NCBI RefSeq assembly: GCF_032854445.1
Contig: NC_088307.1
Location: 12,784,017 to 12,848,016, forward strand
Length of the DNA stretch: 64,000 bases
Source of the DNA: Liolophura sinensis
Taxonomy: Eukaryota; Mollusca; Polyplacophora; Chitonida; Chitonidae
Direction: 5' to 3'
In this document: one piece after another, positions 12,141-24,700 of the stretch
Numbering within the stretch: position 1 is the first letter of the stretch
Layout: each line of letters starts with the position of its first letter
The notes under the pieces: model-generated
Databases searched by the model: none
The model's input: only the letters and a program-made list of their open reading frames with translations
What the model was told of the DNA's origin: nothing
Position numbers and translations under genes: made by a program

Positions 12141-12298
12141 TTTTTTAATTAGTTTGATTAATTGCTAATCTTTCTAAAACCCAGAACTGAAAACAGTACA
12201 CAGTCCAATCCTAAACTTGACCTTCTATCTGTGGAGTGAAAATGAGAGGTTTTGATCTAATTCTAACAAAGTGTTAAATCTGCAACAGACGTAGATAT

Positions 12299-15200
12299 CT
12301 AACTGGTAGCTTTGTTCAGGGCATCCTTGTTATCCAATACCCATTGTTCAAAATTGCGGATTTTGGGATGAAGTTGTCGACACAGCTCAACGTTTCTCTC
12401 CGGATTGCCCCGCTGATAAAAGTCAAACATGTTGCCCATCTCTGTTGCTCCTGGAAACCCCAGAGCTTTATACTGTTCCACAGTGATCTACCGAGAAAAA
12501 AGTAGTACAACTTAAAGACGTTACTGAGTGCTTTGTTCGGTGCTTAAAACGTGTAAATGTAAGACTTCAATTAATTGATGTCTTCGGAGCTCGCTTTTCT
12601 GTGAGTATGAGGCATCTATCGGACAGAGAATTTATCTAAATCCAAAACGCTTTGTGTATAAAAGAAGCCACATTTTTCCTGAACAACTGATTTTTATTTG
12701 GCTCAGTAAAATACACGGTTTTTCAATTTTTTAAATAAAGCCCATAATAAATTATATTTATGCATTTATTTATCCATCTAATTATTTAATTGGTATTTTA
12801 CGCCGTTTTCGAGAATATTTCACCTATACGACAGCAACCAGCATTGCGGTGGGAGAAAAACGAGAGTCCGGAGGCGACTCAGGGCCATCCATAGTTTGCT
12901 GCAGACTTTCCCAGTACGGTTGAAGAGGAAGCTAGCATGAGCCGGACTTGAACTCACAGTGACCACATTGCTGGGAGGCTTCTGGCACATTATGCACTAG
13001 TGCGATAAAAGCTAATTTATGAAGACCACAATTATATTTGTTGTCCGAACTTACTGCGTATTACTTCTGTTTTGTATCTGTTTTTCATTTCCTTGTAATC
13101 TACATTGCACGTATGCCTATGTATATTTATGTTGATTTCATCGCGTAATGATGATCTAGCCATTCCGGCCTGTCAATCATGTTGGCCAGTGTTTCGAGGG
13201 AAGGACGAGAGTTGAAGTTTGCCGAAGTGGCAAACATTTCTTTAATTTTGGACATATTTCGTCAATGTTTTTACCCAGGCATATATTTAATTGGTGTCAA
13301 CTGAGTTTTACATAATTTCTTGTGTTTCCTGTGCACAGACGTATAATGATTTACACAAAGTCATTCTACACAGTAATCGAACATACCTTTCCATCGACGA
13401 ATTTTTTGGGTGCCAAGTGTTTGGACAAAATGGCGGCGTATTGCTCCATGGTCAGCCTATCGCCGCCAATTCCGACAAACTTGCCCATGAATTCCTTCTC
13501 TTTGACAAAAATTTGGTGGATTACCTCTCCACCATCTCTCACGGCCACTCCATCCAGGGGTACGGATCCCATGGGCAAATCTGAAACAGTCGCAAGGCTC
13601 AATATTATTGGCATCCTCAATAGCGAAGAGCGTTTCATGCTCACAATTTTTTGTAAATTCTTGGCATATTTTTATGTCATTTAGTTTTTGCAACTGTTCA
13701 TCATCTGGACTGATTATTGGACTATTTCAAACCATACTCAACAAATTTTTCACAGAGACAGTCAGTTTTTTGTTGGAGTTAACGGGAACGGGAATGCCCG
13801 GCGTAAACCACCGCCGTTTTGCAAGTTCATGACGAACTGTCCTGCATGTGAAGTACAGATCTGCACACCATATTGGCGGAAGAGAAGTGAGCTTGAAAGG
13901 ACGGTGGACGGTAGACTGTAGGTATCGTCAACCGCTACTTGCTGAGCTGTATTTGTAAATTGCGGATAAAGGCTCAAAGCACGTACAAAAGCTAATATAA
14001 TGGTTAGCCTATGCTAATTAAGTTTTTTTAAATGTAAAAGAAATAAGTATTTTTTTCTCAGAGAAGCTTTCGTTATAGACTAATGACCACATAGTCATTT
14101 ATTTATATTATCTTTATTTTTGGCTGTTCACCAGACGAATTTTCTCATGTAAATTGTTTGTGAATGTACTTATTTGTTTGATTTTCACTTTGAAACCACG
14201 TTTACGAATGAAGGAAATCGCGAAACACCGCACCTGTCCAGATGATACAAAACTCTCCTGACGTAAAGCTGTAGTCAATCTAGCGAGGGGTGCGGTTGAA
14301 CCCGCGATCTCAGTAGAAACCTAATAGACCTAAATTCCCAAATTCATTACACTGTGTGGATTAAACATCTGTGTAACTTATAAATCTTAACATAATCTCT
14401 CATAGCAACTAAACGATCAAGACTTTAACACATTGTCTATTTGCAGAACACTTATTTGTACATTCGTAGGGCATGTATTGATACATTTGTATGTCACTTA
14501 AAGGTTTGCAAAGGCTCTTACATCCTTGTTTGCGGGACGCTTTTCTTTCAGTTTGTGGGATACGTTCTTATAGATCGCAGAACAGCTACTCATAGTTCAC
14601 AGGACTCTTACTGTTAGTTTTGCAGGACACTTACTCATGTATTTGCAAGATATTAGGGATTTACGAGACACTTACCAGCACATTTGTAGGATATATTTGA
14701 TTTCTAGGACACTTACTTAAACATTTGCTAGACACATTTTTATAGATTTACAGGACAACTAATTATAGTTTTCCAGGACACTTACTTACAGATTTGCAGG
14801 ACACTTTCTTTATATACATTTGCAGGACACTGTTAGATTTCTAGGATACTTATTTATACATTTGCTAGATACATTTTTATAGATTTACAGGACAACTAAT
14901 TATAGTTTCCTTGAACACTTACTTACAGATTTGAAGAATACTTTTTATGTTCATTTGCAGGACACTTTTAGATTTCTAGGATACTTATTTATACATTTGC
15001 TAGATACATTTTTATAGATTTACAGGACAACTAATTATAGTTTTCTAGAACATTTACTTACAGATTTGTAGGACGCTTTCTTTGTATACATTTGCAGGAC
15101 ACTTTTAGACTTCTAGGACACTTATTTATACATTTGTTAGATACATTTTTATAGATTTACGGGACAACTAATTGTAGATTTCTAGAACACTTACTTACAG

Positions 15201-18009
15201 ATTTGCGGGACGCTTTCTTTATATATAATTACAGAGCGATTCTCACATATTCGCAGGACAATTTCTTACAGTTTTACACGTGTACAGATTTGACGGATAC
15301 TTTTTTATAGATCTGCAGGTTCCTAAAGACTTACAGGACACTTACCTACAGATTTGCAGGGCAATTACTTATAGATTTGCATGACATTCATATACGTTTA
15401 AATTTCTAGAACACTTTTTTTTTCATTGCAGGACTTTTACTTATTGATTTGTAGGACACTTACTTAATGCAAATTTGTTCTCTCCCACTTTTGTCGGTAC
15501 CAGAATCGTTGTGAAGTTGTCGAAGTACAAAGAGAAGCGTACACTTGTGAAAGGGAGACCACTCTGTTGAAGGTACTCTTCCACGGCTGCTTTAGAGTCA
15601 AAATGTTCACACGGTATACCCAGGGTCCTCTGAACATTTTCTAAACCACTGTACACGAAATGTTTGATCCCGACTTCTTTGGCTGCATCAACGGCATCTT
15701 TACCCTGGTCACAAACACGAAGGCAAAATATTTAAATTTTAAAAACATAGTCTGAACCATATATAAGACAACAAATGCCCGATTAACCAAAAAATCGGAT
15801 ATGAACTTTTATTACTGCGTAAGATGCTGCAGTGCTAGTTGTCCCGATGTGTCAGCTTAAAAAGCCATCATTATGAAGTATGTGAACGGTAACGAAGGAA
15901 AAACAGTGTTTGCGTACCTATTTAACTGTTTCGTATTCTTTCATTTTTCTTGGATTCTTGCCGACACTAAGCGGTGAGCGTAACTCTCCTGTGTGGTCTT
16001 ACATGAATTTCACCTCATATCGCATGAATTCCACCAGTACACCGTATGAGTGAGTAGGTGAGTGAGTGCTTGGGGTTAAACGTCGTACTTAACAATTTTT
16101 CAGTCGTATGACGAGGAAGGAGTCCCTAGACTGCATATACCTCCTTGTTTGCAGGACGGATTTCCACCGCTCTTTTATCTAGTGCTGCTTCACTGAGACG
16201 ACTTACCGAAGGCAAGTAAGCCGACCCGCCCGAGCCATTATAGTGATACGGGTCAACCAGTCGTCAACGCCAAGCGAAGAAGTTACAACTTCCTCTTTTA
16301 AGGTCTTAGGTGTGACTCGATCCAGGATTGACCCTGAATCTACCGCTCCCGAAGAGGATGCTCTGCCAACTGGTCACTGTCGCGTAAGTGAAAATTGCTT
16401 GAGAATGACGTTACACAACAATCAAACAACTAAATACTTGATCAGATCATGTTTCCTCGCCTCAGTGATTTATAGCAATATCTGGCAGAGGTCTTATATC
16501 TGGTCTTGTTTCTGTAGAACGTTTATGAACTCGTTTTTTTAAATAACCATAAAATCTATTTTTATGTCCACACAGTCTTTCAAACACGTATAAATATAAA
16601 TATTGTTATTTTCGAGTTCTTTTCTTATCAGGCTATTACACTTAAAATTTTCACAGCAGTGAAAACTGTTATCGTGAGTTCGTCCAAAGGATTTTATGTT
16701 TAACGTAAGATGTTACAGTGATATATCAGTTAAGTGACAATTCCTGTTTGTTACTTGTTTCGTCTCCCTTGCAGCGTCAAAGTGATCCCAGTAGTTTGTG
16801 ACTACAAAACACCCGTAAGCTCCCTTTAAAGCTGCTTTCACACTGTCTGGCTCATCAACATTGGCCGCGACGACTTCGGCACCTGAATAAACAGAATAAA
16901 ACAAAATATGTCTATCCAATGTCCCAAATAACGCTCAACTATGTCACATTATGCGTGCAATAAAGATTTGAATTTTGTGTACCAGCACGGCTAAGTGCTT
17001 TTGTGAAAGCTATCCCTTGGTGCTAGAGAGCCACTTAAAGCAATACAAAAAATAGTGTGAGATTGCATGTTAAAATATTATTGAGATCGAAAAAGAATAT
17101 AACACGCCTTTTATAAAAAAAAATTTATAGTCCGTTTGTCCGAGGTTTTTAGGCAATATTTGCCATTCAGAACGATATCAAAAAATCTTCACAGGATTTG
17201 TCATCCTATTTGTGTCATAGGAAATCAGTATATATCTATTGTCTCATTATGACGGAACGTAATTTCGAAACTGTGATTTGAAATAAACGTGTATCGGACA
17301 CACTGTCACGACAGACTCGCATAGGTAAACATTTCTGTCTTGCACTTGTTGTTGAACTACTTGATTTGGAATAATGAAGACCAAATAATAAGTTTACAAT
17401 AAGTTTACTAAGACTGTTGCACCCATCTGTGGTTTTAATGCTATTTAGCTATTTTGTTTTTTATTTTATTTTCGCTCAACAAATATTCCATCAAAATTTT
17501 CCTTAAACAAAAGGTTATCGAAATTTCAGAATTCTGCAAGTACTTCCCAGAAACTTTTCGATCTTCTGCGAGGCCTTGCTAGAACTTTTGTCATTTCAGG
17601 TGTAACCATAGTGAATGGAAGTGAAAGCCTTCGTGATTTTGAGCGAAACCTTTGTCATTTGGAATATAACCTTCGTCATTTGGATTGTAACCTTCGCCTT
17701 TTGAAGTAAAACCTTCGTCATTTGGATTGTAACCATCGTCACTTGGATTGTAACCTTCGCGATTTGAGGTGAAACCTTCGTGATTTTGAGGGTAACCTTC
17801 GTCATTGGGATTGTAACCTTCGCCTATTAAAGTGAAACCTTCGTCAGTAAGACTGAGTTCTCACCTCGAGCTTTCAGCTTCTGGGCTTTGTCGGAGTTGA
17901 CGTTACGGGTGACGGCTCGCACCTTGAATGCGGGGTCGGTAAGTAAAGCATCCACGACACCACCTCCTTGTCCGCCTGTCGCTCCGAATACCGTGATTAT
18001 CTTGGCCAT
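12299..18009 (-). CDS. NMRAL1: NmrA-like family domain-containing protein 1 (HSCARG-like)
   Basis: Five exons join with consistent phases and GT-AG borders: 18009-17865, 16882-16755, 15704-15464, 13580-13387, 12487-12299 (145, 128, 241, 194 and 189 nt). They total 897 nt and 298 residues, about the length of human NMRAL1. Residues 5-19 hold the Rossmann dinucleotide motif GATGGQGG (GxxGxxG at 9-15). VTRN follows at 33-36, placing an arginine where NADPH-preferring members have one. VTNYW lies at 76-80 and HFVYSGLEN at 106-114, both hallmarks of the family. Known members are atypical short-chain dehydrogenase folds that sense the NADPH/NADP ratio in the cytoplasm and generally lack a full catalytic tetrad. 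That function is inferred from family. A decayed tandem copy lies downstream at 3658-9383. Introns 1 and 3 hold minisatellites and introns 2 and 4 hold SINEs. The start is the first ATG before the Rossmann strand. Confidence 0.95.
12765..13005 (-). mobile_element. S1 SINE in NMRAL1 intron 4
   Basis: A near full-length but diverged copy in the intron between exons 4 and 5. On the minus strand it shows the B box (GTGAGTTCAAGTCC), the core and an AAAT-rich tail. Confidence 0.8.
14440..15463. repeat. ~23-bp minisatellite with ~135-bp higher order, NMRAL1 intron 3
   Basis: On the minus strand the basic unit is close to GCAAATCTGTAAGTAAGTGT followed by CCT. A higher-order unit of roughly 130-135 bp (marked by GATTTCTAGGA on the plus strand near 14699, 14834, 14968 and 15108) repeats about four times. 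The array abuts the exon 3 donor at 15463, whose sequence AAGTAAGTGTCCT is itself a repeat unit. At least eight further ACTTAC (GTAAGT on the gene strand) motifs occur in the array. Confidence 0.9.
16048..16375 (-). mobile_element. S2 SINE in NMRAL1 intron 2
   Basis: On the minus strand it has a tRNA-like head with CAGTTGGCAGAGC and a degraded B box, then a long body, ending in GTTTAACCCCAAGCACTCACTC-type sequence. It aligns along its whole length with 42505-42835 and with shorter copies at 37373-37652 and 49675-49925. The frame at 16243-16542 is an artefact of it. Confidence 0.85.
17585..17850. repeat. 21-bp minisatellite, NMRAL1 intron 1
   Basis: About twelve units of roughly 21 bp (GTAACCTTCGTCATTTGGATT on the plus strand is 21 bp; read as a GTAACCTTCGTC core) begin some 15 nt inside intron 1, directly after the exon 1 donor at 17864. 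Because 21 is divisible by three, the minus strand reads as a seven-residue periodic frame (17596-17805). This is not joined to exon 1. Confidence 0.9.
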
Positions 18010-18365
18010 GCTTCAGTCTATAGCTTTACTTCTTTATCCATGTAACAAAACAAAAATACATGCAATATTTACTGATTGTTTGATGGCTGTGTTGGCTGAG
18101 TTTCGAGATTTGACGTTACGACATCGTAGTGGCGTACCTTTAAGCCGTGACGAATCAGTGAATTTCAACAAGGCCCGGTATGTACAATATTAACAGAAAT
18201 AATCGGCAAAATCAGATTTTGATTTCCTGACTTAACGTGCACACACTCTAATATAAACATTTCAGTAATACAATCCATCGCCCATGTTAAAAGCCAATTA
18301 CTTGCTTCAACATGCCATGAAAGGACGACCTGACAGTACAAAGGGGCGTCACCACTCGAAACTCT
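18010..18365. other. upstream region of NMRAL1-like gene
   Basis: Probable 5' UTR and promoter DNA of the minus-strand gene. No clear TATA box or other core element could be assigned. Confidence 0.5.
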
Positions 18366-18565
18366 GCCTTTTTTATTTATTTATTTTTTTTTTTTTGTTT
18401 TTTGGTTGTTTTTATTTATTTATTTATTTGATTAGTGTTTTACACCGTACTCAAGAATATGTCACTTATACGTCGGCGGTCACCATTATTGGGTTGGGGG
18501 GGGGGGGGGGGGGGACCGGGCAGAGCCCAGGGGAAACCCACGACCATCCACAGATTCAGCTCCGG
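18366..18565 (-). mobile_element. S1 SINE with poly(G) interruption
   Basis: On the minus strand, core and tail of S1 are seen with an uninterrupted G run of about 20 (18494-18514, plus strand) inside the core, and a long T-rich tail region at the 3' end. The frames crossing it (18284-18715, 18486-18680) are artefacts. Confidence 0.8.
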
Positions 18566-18640
18566 AATAAGACATATTTTGCATTATTGCACTGGGTAAT
18601 TGATCTTTTCGCTCGAAGTTCGCCATTTCCATGTATAATC

Positions 18641-18665
18641 CCATATATATATATATATATATATA
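18641..18665. repeat. (TA)n microsatellite
   Basis: An uninterrupted alternating AT tract of about 24 bases. Confidence 0.95.
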
Positions 18666-19134
18666 CACCAGACTCAGCAACAGTAAAAGACTTTCCGAGC
18701 TTACACATTATATAGTATCTACAGTGGGTAATTCGTTATTTACTAAATTAACAATTCCTTTAATTATCATTCTAATTAACTTCTCTGATCAGCGTAGCTT
18801 GATAATTGAAATGTTCTTGAGTACCGTGAAAACATCAAGGGCCGATCACACAAAAAAATTTGTGACCTAAGTCAAAATATAAACAATGTTGTCACAATGT
18901 TTAGTTTTCGGTAATGGGAGTTGAAACTTTGACACATTTGTCTAAGGTAAGATTGATGAAGTGGTCAAAATTTTAATTTACAGAGCAATAAAATAAGCTC
19001 TAAAATCATATTTCAAATTCTGACTTAAGTCAAAAGTGACTTTGGGGAATCGGCCCCTGATACACAAGCCAGAAAGATGTGTGTTGGGCAAAAGAGCCGC
19101 AACTGGTACATATATCTGACAACACCCTTTGACT

Positions 19135-19148
19135 GTCACCATAGCAAC
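19135..19148. promoter_or_regulatory. RFX-type X-box candidate
   Basis: GTCACCATAGCAAC fits the RFX half-site pair GTNRCC-N2-RGYAAC exactly. It lies about 1.1 kb upstream of the NMRAL1-like start codon. Binding is only inferred, and a 14-base match can occur by chance. Confidence 0.35.
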
Positions 19149-19299
19149 AACGCTGGCAACCTGTTGACGGTTTTGTCAGCCTATATACCTGCCTAGTTAA
19201 AACGCACTTCGGTCAACATACATCTGAATGGTTTCATTTAATTGATTGGTATTTAAAGCTATACTCAATTATTTTTACTTATACGTCATCGTAGTGTCC

Positions 19300-19622
19300 T
19301 AGTTAGCTCTGACTACTTAATGATTAGAGCTTTCACCTCTGTCGGCAGACCTGGGACCAAACCCAGGTCGTGTCACACCAAAGACTTTAAAATTGGTACT
19401 TGTTGCTGCCTCGCTTGGCGCTCAACACGCAGAGGTTAGAGTAAAGGAAACATGACTGGTTGGGGTGTCGTGTTTGGTGTCTTCGGCATGATACTTCAGT
19501 GGCGGCAGCAATTTGACGCCGTGGACTTGCACCGTCACAAGAAGACACAGTATGTGAACACGCACCTAGTGACATCGTCGTCACATGACTAAAATTGTTA
19601 AGCACGACGTAAAAGCCCAGGC
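19300..19622 (+). mobile_element. S3 SINE, long copy
   Basis: A tRNA-like head (CTTAATGATTAGAGC, then a B box-like GGGACCAAACCCAG) is followed by the body shared with 9995-10265. The 3' end reads TTGTTAAGCACGACGTAAAA, resembling the S2 tail. An S1-like tail fragment on the minus strand lies just before it (about 19240-19300). Confidence 0.75.
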
Positions 19623-20171
19623 TTAGATGCGTAATCATAAAACTGCTAAGTCATATCTGGTAGCTGTAGTATGGATATGTCGCGTACTTTCTTAGATTTA
19701 CAGTCATAGCCTTAGGGTGACTCGTAGCTTTCTATACTTCCCAGGATTAATTTATATCTGTTAAACTGTGTTTACATCTGCAGTATCACTTAAACTTCCT
19801 CGGGCTATAATAGCGTACGTCCTATATGGGTACCCGAACAGATATGCGTTTTACGATTGAGAATCATTCAGGCTGAAAAGCTCCCAGGCTGCAACGTAAT
19901 TTTGACTTTTTTCTGCCTCAGGGGGAGTTCTAGGAATAAACCACACGCAGTTACAGGTCGAGTAAAGACGCGGGACTGACTCAGTCAATGTCTTATACCG
20001 TGACCTAGTTTATCCGTACTGGTGTTCACAACGCCTTAAAGTCTTCATAGTTTTATATATACACCAAATGCAAAATTTTTAGAATAAAAGAATGAATAAA
20101 TGAATGAATGACGATATGGCTTATCGCCACATCAGTCGTACTGCAGTCATCTTGTGAGGAGAGACAATTAT
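19623..20171. other. no gene seen
   Basis: Intergenic, with a short TGAATGAATGA-type stretch near 20090-20110. Nothing else is recognised. Confidence 0.6.
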
Positions 20172-20312
20172 AATTAATTTATTTATTTATTTGATTGGTG
20201 TTTTACGCCATACTCAAGAATACTCCACTTACACGACGGCAGCCAGCATTATATATAGAAACACACGACCATCCGCAGGTTGCTGAAGGCCTTCCCTCGC
20301 ACGACTATAGAG
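20172..20312 (-). mobile_element. S1 SINE, tail and core, internally deleted
   Basis: On the minus strand it shows the AAAT tail, the GAGTATGGCGTAAAACACC-like block and part of the core. A piece is missing in the middle (around 20249). Confidence 0.8.
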
Positions 20313-21265
20313 GAAGGAGACAATTATAACTATAAACATGCGCGTTGCATACTTGTGGAACAAGACCTACAATGTGTGCGCTTAAACTACGCCAAACCTT
20401 ACTAAACACACGCACTGAAATGATAATTTTCTGAACCTCCGAACCCAATTGTTTAATTTCCGGTTGTTTGCTTTGTGAATGATTCCTCGAACTCACTCAG
20501 AAATCCATGGACGGCTGATCACCATTACATAGAGTTCCAACTGTGCACTATCAATGAAGCCAGCCAAGGTGACTTTTAGAGGAATGCTAGGTGCTTAACT
20601 GCATGTGCTGGTGATGAGCGAGCGAGCGAATGAGTGAAAGTCAGATAAAATCTATACATCCCTGGTTGGCTTTCTACACAGGCGGATTAATATCCATTGC
20701 GTATATTAACATGTAGGTCAACGTTAGCTCTGGTTATTTTCCACTGGTTTAACAGCGTACACTTTCGGCCTCACCACCCCAGTGTCTCCTAGTGGCAAAA
20801 CGGTCTCAAGACGTGGCACATGCAGTGTTGTCTGCCCGAATGTACAGGCGGGCACACTATACACGTGCATCTCACGCTATATATGTTATTCCCAGTTTCG
20901 TATTTACAAGTAAAATCCAAACAACACATGTATTCAGATCCGTAAATTCTATTCAACCTGTTCCGTGAGTAACTACATGCTAGCCATTACATTATAGAGG
21001 CCTGTAACTCCAGTGTAACACTGGATAATTCGATTGATCGTACTATCGTTTTCTGAATACTGAGTTTCTGCTGCGTTAACAATGCTCGTCTTGCATCTAT
21101 AAATTTGCGCTTTACCCGTAATAGTGACACATTTCCGATATTACATGTAATACTCACCTGTAAATCAAACACTGTGTAAGCCGGTTACCTGTCTATGCAA
21201 AGCCTGCAGTGCTTACGTGTCCTGCTTTATATGTAAAGCAAATGTCGGATATGCTCCAGTTTTTA
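20313..21265. other. no gene seen
   Basis: Intergenic sequence before the large 53-bp array block. No coding or repeat signal I can support. Confidence 0.5.
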
Positions 21266-21345
21266 CCAACAGTACTCGTCAGCCTACATCCACGAGGGGA
21301 ACGGAAGTACATCCACCAGGAGAACGGACGTCCATCAGGAGGACG
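21266..21345 (+). repeat. outer echo of the 53-bp repeat, left side
   Basis: Three short degenerate units with ACATCCACGAGG and GAGAACGGACGTCCAT lie about 400 bp before array A. A reverse-oriented counterpart lies at 35905-35965, just outside array B, so the block is roughly symmetrical beyond the arrays themselves. Confidence 0.7.
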
Positions 21346-21499
21346 GTGTAGTGCGCATGACCACACATATGGCGCGAAATGTAAAGTAGTGGGATATAGT
21401 TATACATTTGTGTTCACTAAAAAGACATACGGATTATATCACTGTATATCTCATACTATTAACTTAAATTTTATTTACTACAGGGCTTCTCCAAAATAA

Positions 21500-21602
21500 T
21501 CGAACTATAGACAACAGATGATGAATAAGACAAGGTATCTTATAAATTATCGATATAAATTATCGAACTATCGAAGACAGATGATGAATAAGACAAGGTA
21601 GG
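21500..21602. repeat. ~64-bp direct duplication
   Basis: The stretch AGATGATGAATAAGACAAGG occurs at about 21516 and again at about 21580, each preceded by CGAACTAT. This makes a tandem duplication with a period of about 64 bp. Confidence 0.85.
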
Positions 21603-21739
21603 CCTATTCTATATCATAAGGACCCAACAGCCCACGGCCTCTCCAGACCCGTTGTCCCGACATGGGGTTCATAGGCCTGTAGGACTGTACAGTATACAGG
21701 TACTTGGCAAGACGGTGGTTTTCCCCCGGCATCTATATA

Positions 21740-24700
21740 AAATGTGCCTAATTTACCTTCATATAGATATAAAGTACAACATCCATGAGGAGGACGGTGG
21801 CTAATTTAACTTCCTGCAGGTACAAAGTACAACATCCATGAGGAGGACAGTGGCCAATTTACCTTCCTGAAGGTATCAGGTACAACATCCACCAGGTGGA
21901 CGGTGGCTAATTTACCTTTCTGCAGGTGTGAAGTACAATATTCCATGAGGAGGACGGTGACTAATTTACCTTTCTGCAGGTATAAAGTACAACATCCACG
22001 AGGAGGACGGTGGCTAATTTACCTTCCTGCAGGTATCATGTACAACATCCACGAGGAGGACGGTGGCTAATTTACCTTTCTGCAGGTATAAAGTACAACA
22101 TCCATGAGGAGGACGGTGGCTAATTTACCTTTCTGCAGGTGTGAAGTACAACATCCATGAGGAGGACGGTGACTAATTTACCTTTCTGCAGGTATCAGGT
22201 ACAACATCCACAAAAAGGACAGTGGCTAATTTATCTTTCTGCAGGTGTGAAGTACAACATCCATGAGGAGGGACGGTGGCTAATTCATGTTCCTGCAGGT
22301 ATAAAGTACAACATCCACGAGGAGGACGGTGACAAATTTACCTTTCTGCAGGTGTAAAGTACAACATCCACGAGAAGGACAGTGACTAATTTACCTTTCT
22401 GCAGGTATAAAGTACAACATCCATGAGGAGGACGTTGGCTAGTTTACTTTCCTATAGGTATAAAGTACAACATCCACGAGAAGGACGGTGGCTAATTTAC
22501 CTTTCTGCGGGTGTAAAGTACAACATCCATGAGGAGGACGGTGACTAATTTACCTTTCTGTAGGTGTAGAGTACAACATCCATGCGGAGGACGGTGACTA
22601 ATTTACCATTCTGCAGGTGTGAAGTACAACATCCATGAGGACGGTGGCTAATTTACCTTTCTGCAGGTGTAAAGTACAACATCCATAAGGAGGACGGTGG
22701 CTAATTTACCATTCTGCAGGTGTGAAGTACAACATCCATGAGGAGGACGGTGGCTAATTTACCTTTCTGCAGGTGTGAAGTACAACATCCATGCGGAGGA
22801 CGGTGGCTAATTTACCTTTCTGCAGGTGTAAAGTACAACATCCACGAGGAGGACGGTGGATGCTTTACCTTTATATAGTTATAAAGTACAACATCCACGA
22901 AGAGGACGGTGGGTAATTTACATGCCTATAGGTATAAAGTACAACATCCACAAGGAGGACGGTGGCTAATTTTCATCCCTATATGTGTAAAGTACAACAT
23001 CCACGAGGAGGACGGTGGCTAATTTACCTTCCTGCAGGTATAAAGTACAACATCCACGAGGAGGACGGTGGCTAATTTTACCTTCCTCCAGGTATCAGGA
23101 ACAACATCCACGAGGAGGACGGTGGATGCTTTACCGTCATATAGTTATAAAGTACAACTTCCACGAGGAGGACGGTGGCTAATTTACCTGCCTATAGGTA
23201 TAAAGTACAACATCCACAAGGAGGACGGTGGCTAATTTACATCCCTATATGTATAAAGTACAACATCCATGAGGAGGACGGTGGCTAATTTACCTTCCTG
23301 CAGGTATAAAGTACAAAATCCATGAGGAGGACGTTGGCTAGTTTACTTTCTTATAGGTATAAGGTACAACATCCACGAGGAGGACGGTGACTAATTTACC
23401 ATTCTGCAGGTGTGAAGTACAACATCCATGAGGAGGACGGTGGCTAATTTACCTTTCTGCAGGTGTGAAGTACAACATCCATGAGGAGGACGGTGGATGC
23501 TTTACCTTTATATAGTTATAAAGTACAACATCCACGTAGAGGACGGTGGGTAATTTACATGCCTATAGGTATAAAGTGCAACATCCACAAGGAGGACGGT
23601 GGCTAATTTTCATCCCTATATGTGTAAAGTACAACATCCACGAGGAGGACGGTGGCTAATTTACCTTCCTACAGGTATCAGGAACAACATCCACGAGGAG
23701 GACGGTGGCTAATTTACCTTCCTGCAGGTATAAAGTACAACATCCACGAGGAGGACGGTGGCTAATTTACCTTCCTCCAGGTATCAGGAACAACATCCAC
23801 GAGGAGGACGGTGGATGCTTTACCGTCATATAGTTATAAAGTACAACTTCCACGAGGAGGACGGTGGCCAATTTACCTGCCTATAGGTATAAAGTACAAC
23901 ATCCACAAGGAGGACGGTGGCTAATTTACATCCCTATATGTATAAAGTACAACATCCATGAGGAGGACGGTGGCTAATTTACCTTCCTGCAGGTATAAAG
24001 TACAAAATCCATGAGGAGGACGTTGGCTAGTTTACTTTCTTATAGGTATAAGGTACAACATCCACGAGGAGGACGGTGACTAATTTACCTTTCTCCAGGT
24101 GTAGAGTACAACATCCACGAGGGGGACGGTGGCTAATTTACCATTCTGCAGGTGTGAAGTACAACATCCATGAGGAGGACGGTGGCTAATTTACCTTTCT
24201 GCAGGTGTGAAGTACAACATCCATGAGGAGGACGGTGGATGCTTTACCTTTATATAGTTATAAAGTACAACATCCACGAAGAGGACGGTGGGTAATTTAC
24301 CTGCCTATAGGTCTAAAGTACAACATTCACAAGGGGGACGGTGGCTAATTTTCATCCCTATATGTGTAAAGTACAACATCCACGAGGAGGACGGTGGCTA
24401 ATTTACCTTCCTACAGGTATCAGGAACAACATCAACGAGGAGGACGGTGGCTAATTTACCTTCCTGCAGGTATAAAGTACAACATCCATGAGGAGGACGG
24501 TGGCTAATTTACCTTCCTGCAGGTATAAAGTACAAAATCCATGAGGAGGACGTTGGCTAGTTTACTTTGTTATAGGTATAAGGTACAACATTCACGAGGA
24601 GGACGGTGGGTAATTTACCTTTCTGCAGGTGTGAAGTACAACATCCATGAGGAGGACGGTGGCTAATTTACCTTCCTGCAGGTGTAAAGTACAACATCCA

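Noticed and set aside
16713..16754. Extension of NMRAL1 exon 2 past 16755
   Set aside because: GTAACA after the glutamine codon is a fitting donor and the next exon resumes the family sequence in phase.
18284..18715. 143-codon frame with a glycine run
   Set aside because: It crosses a SINE, a poly(G) run and a (TA)n tract and is not gene-like.
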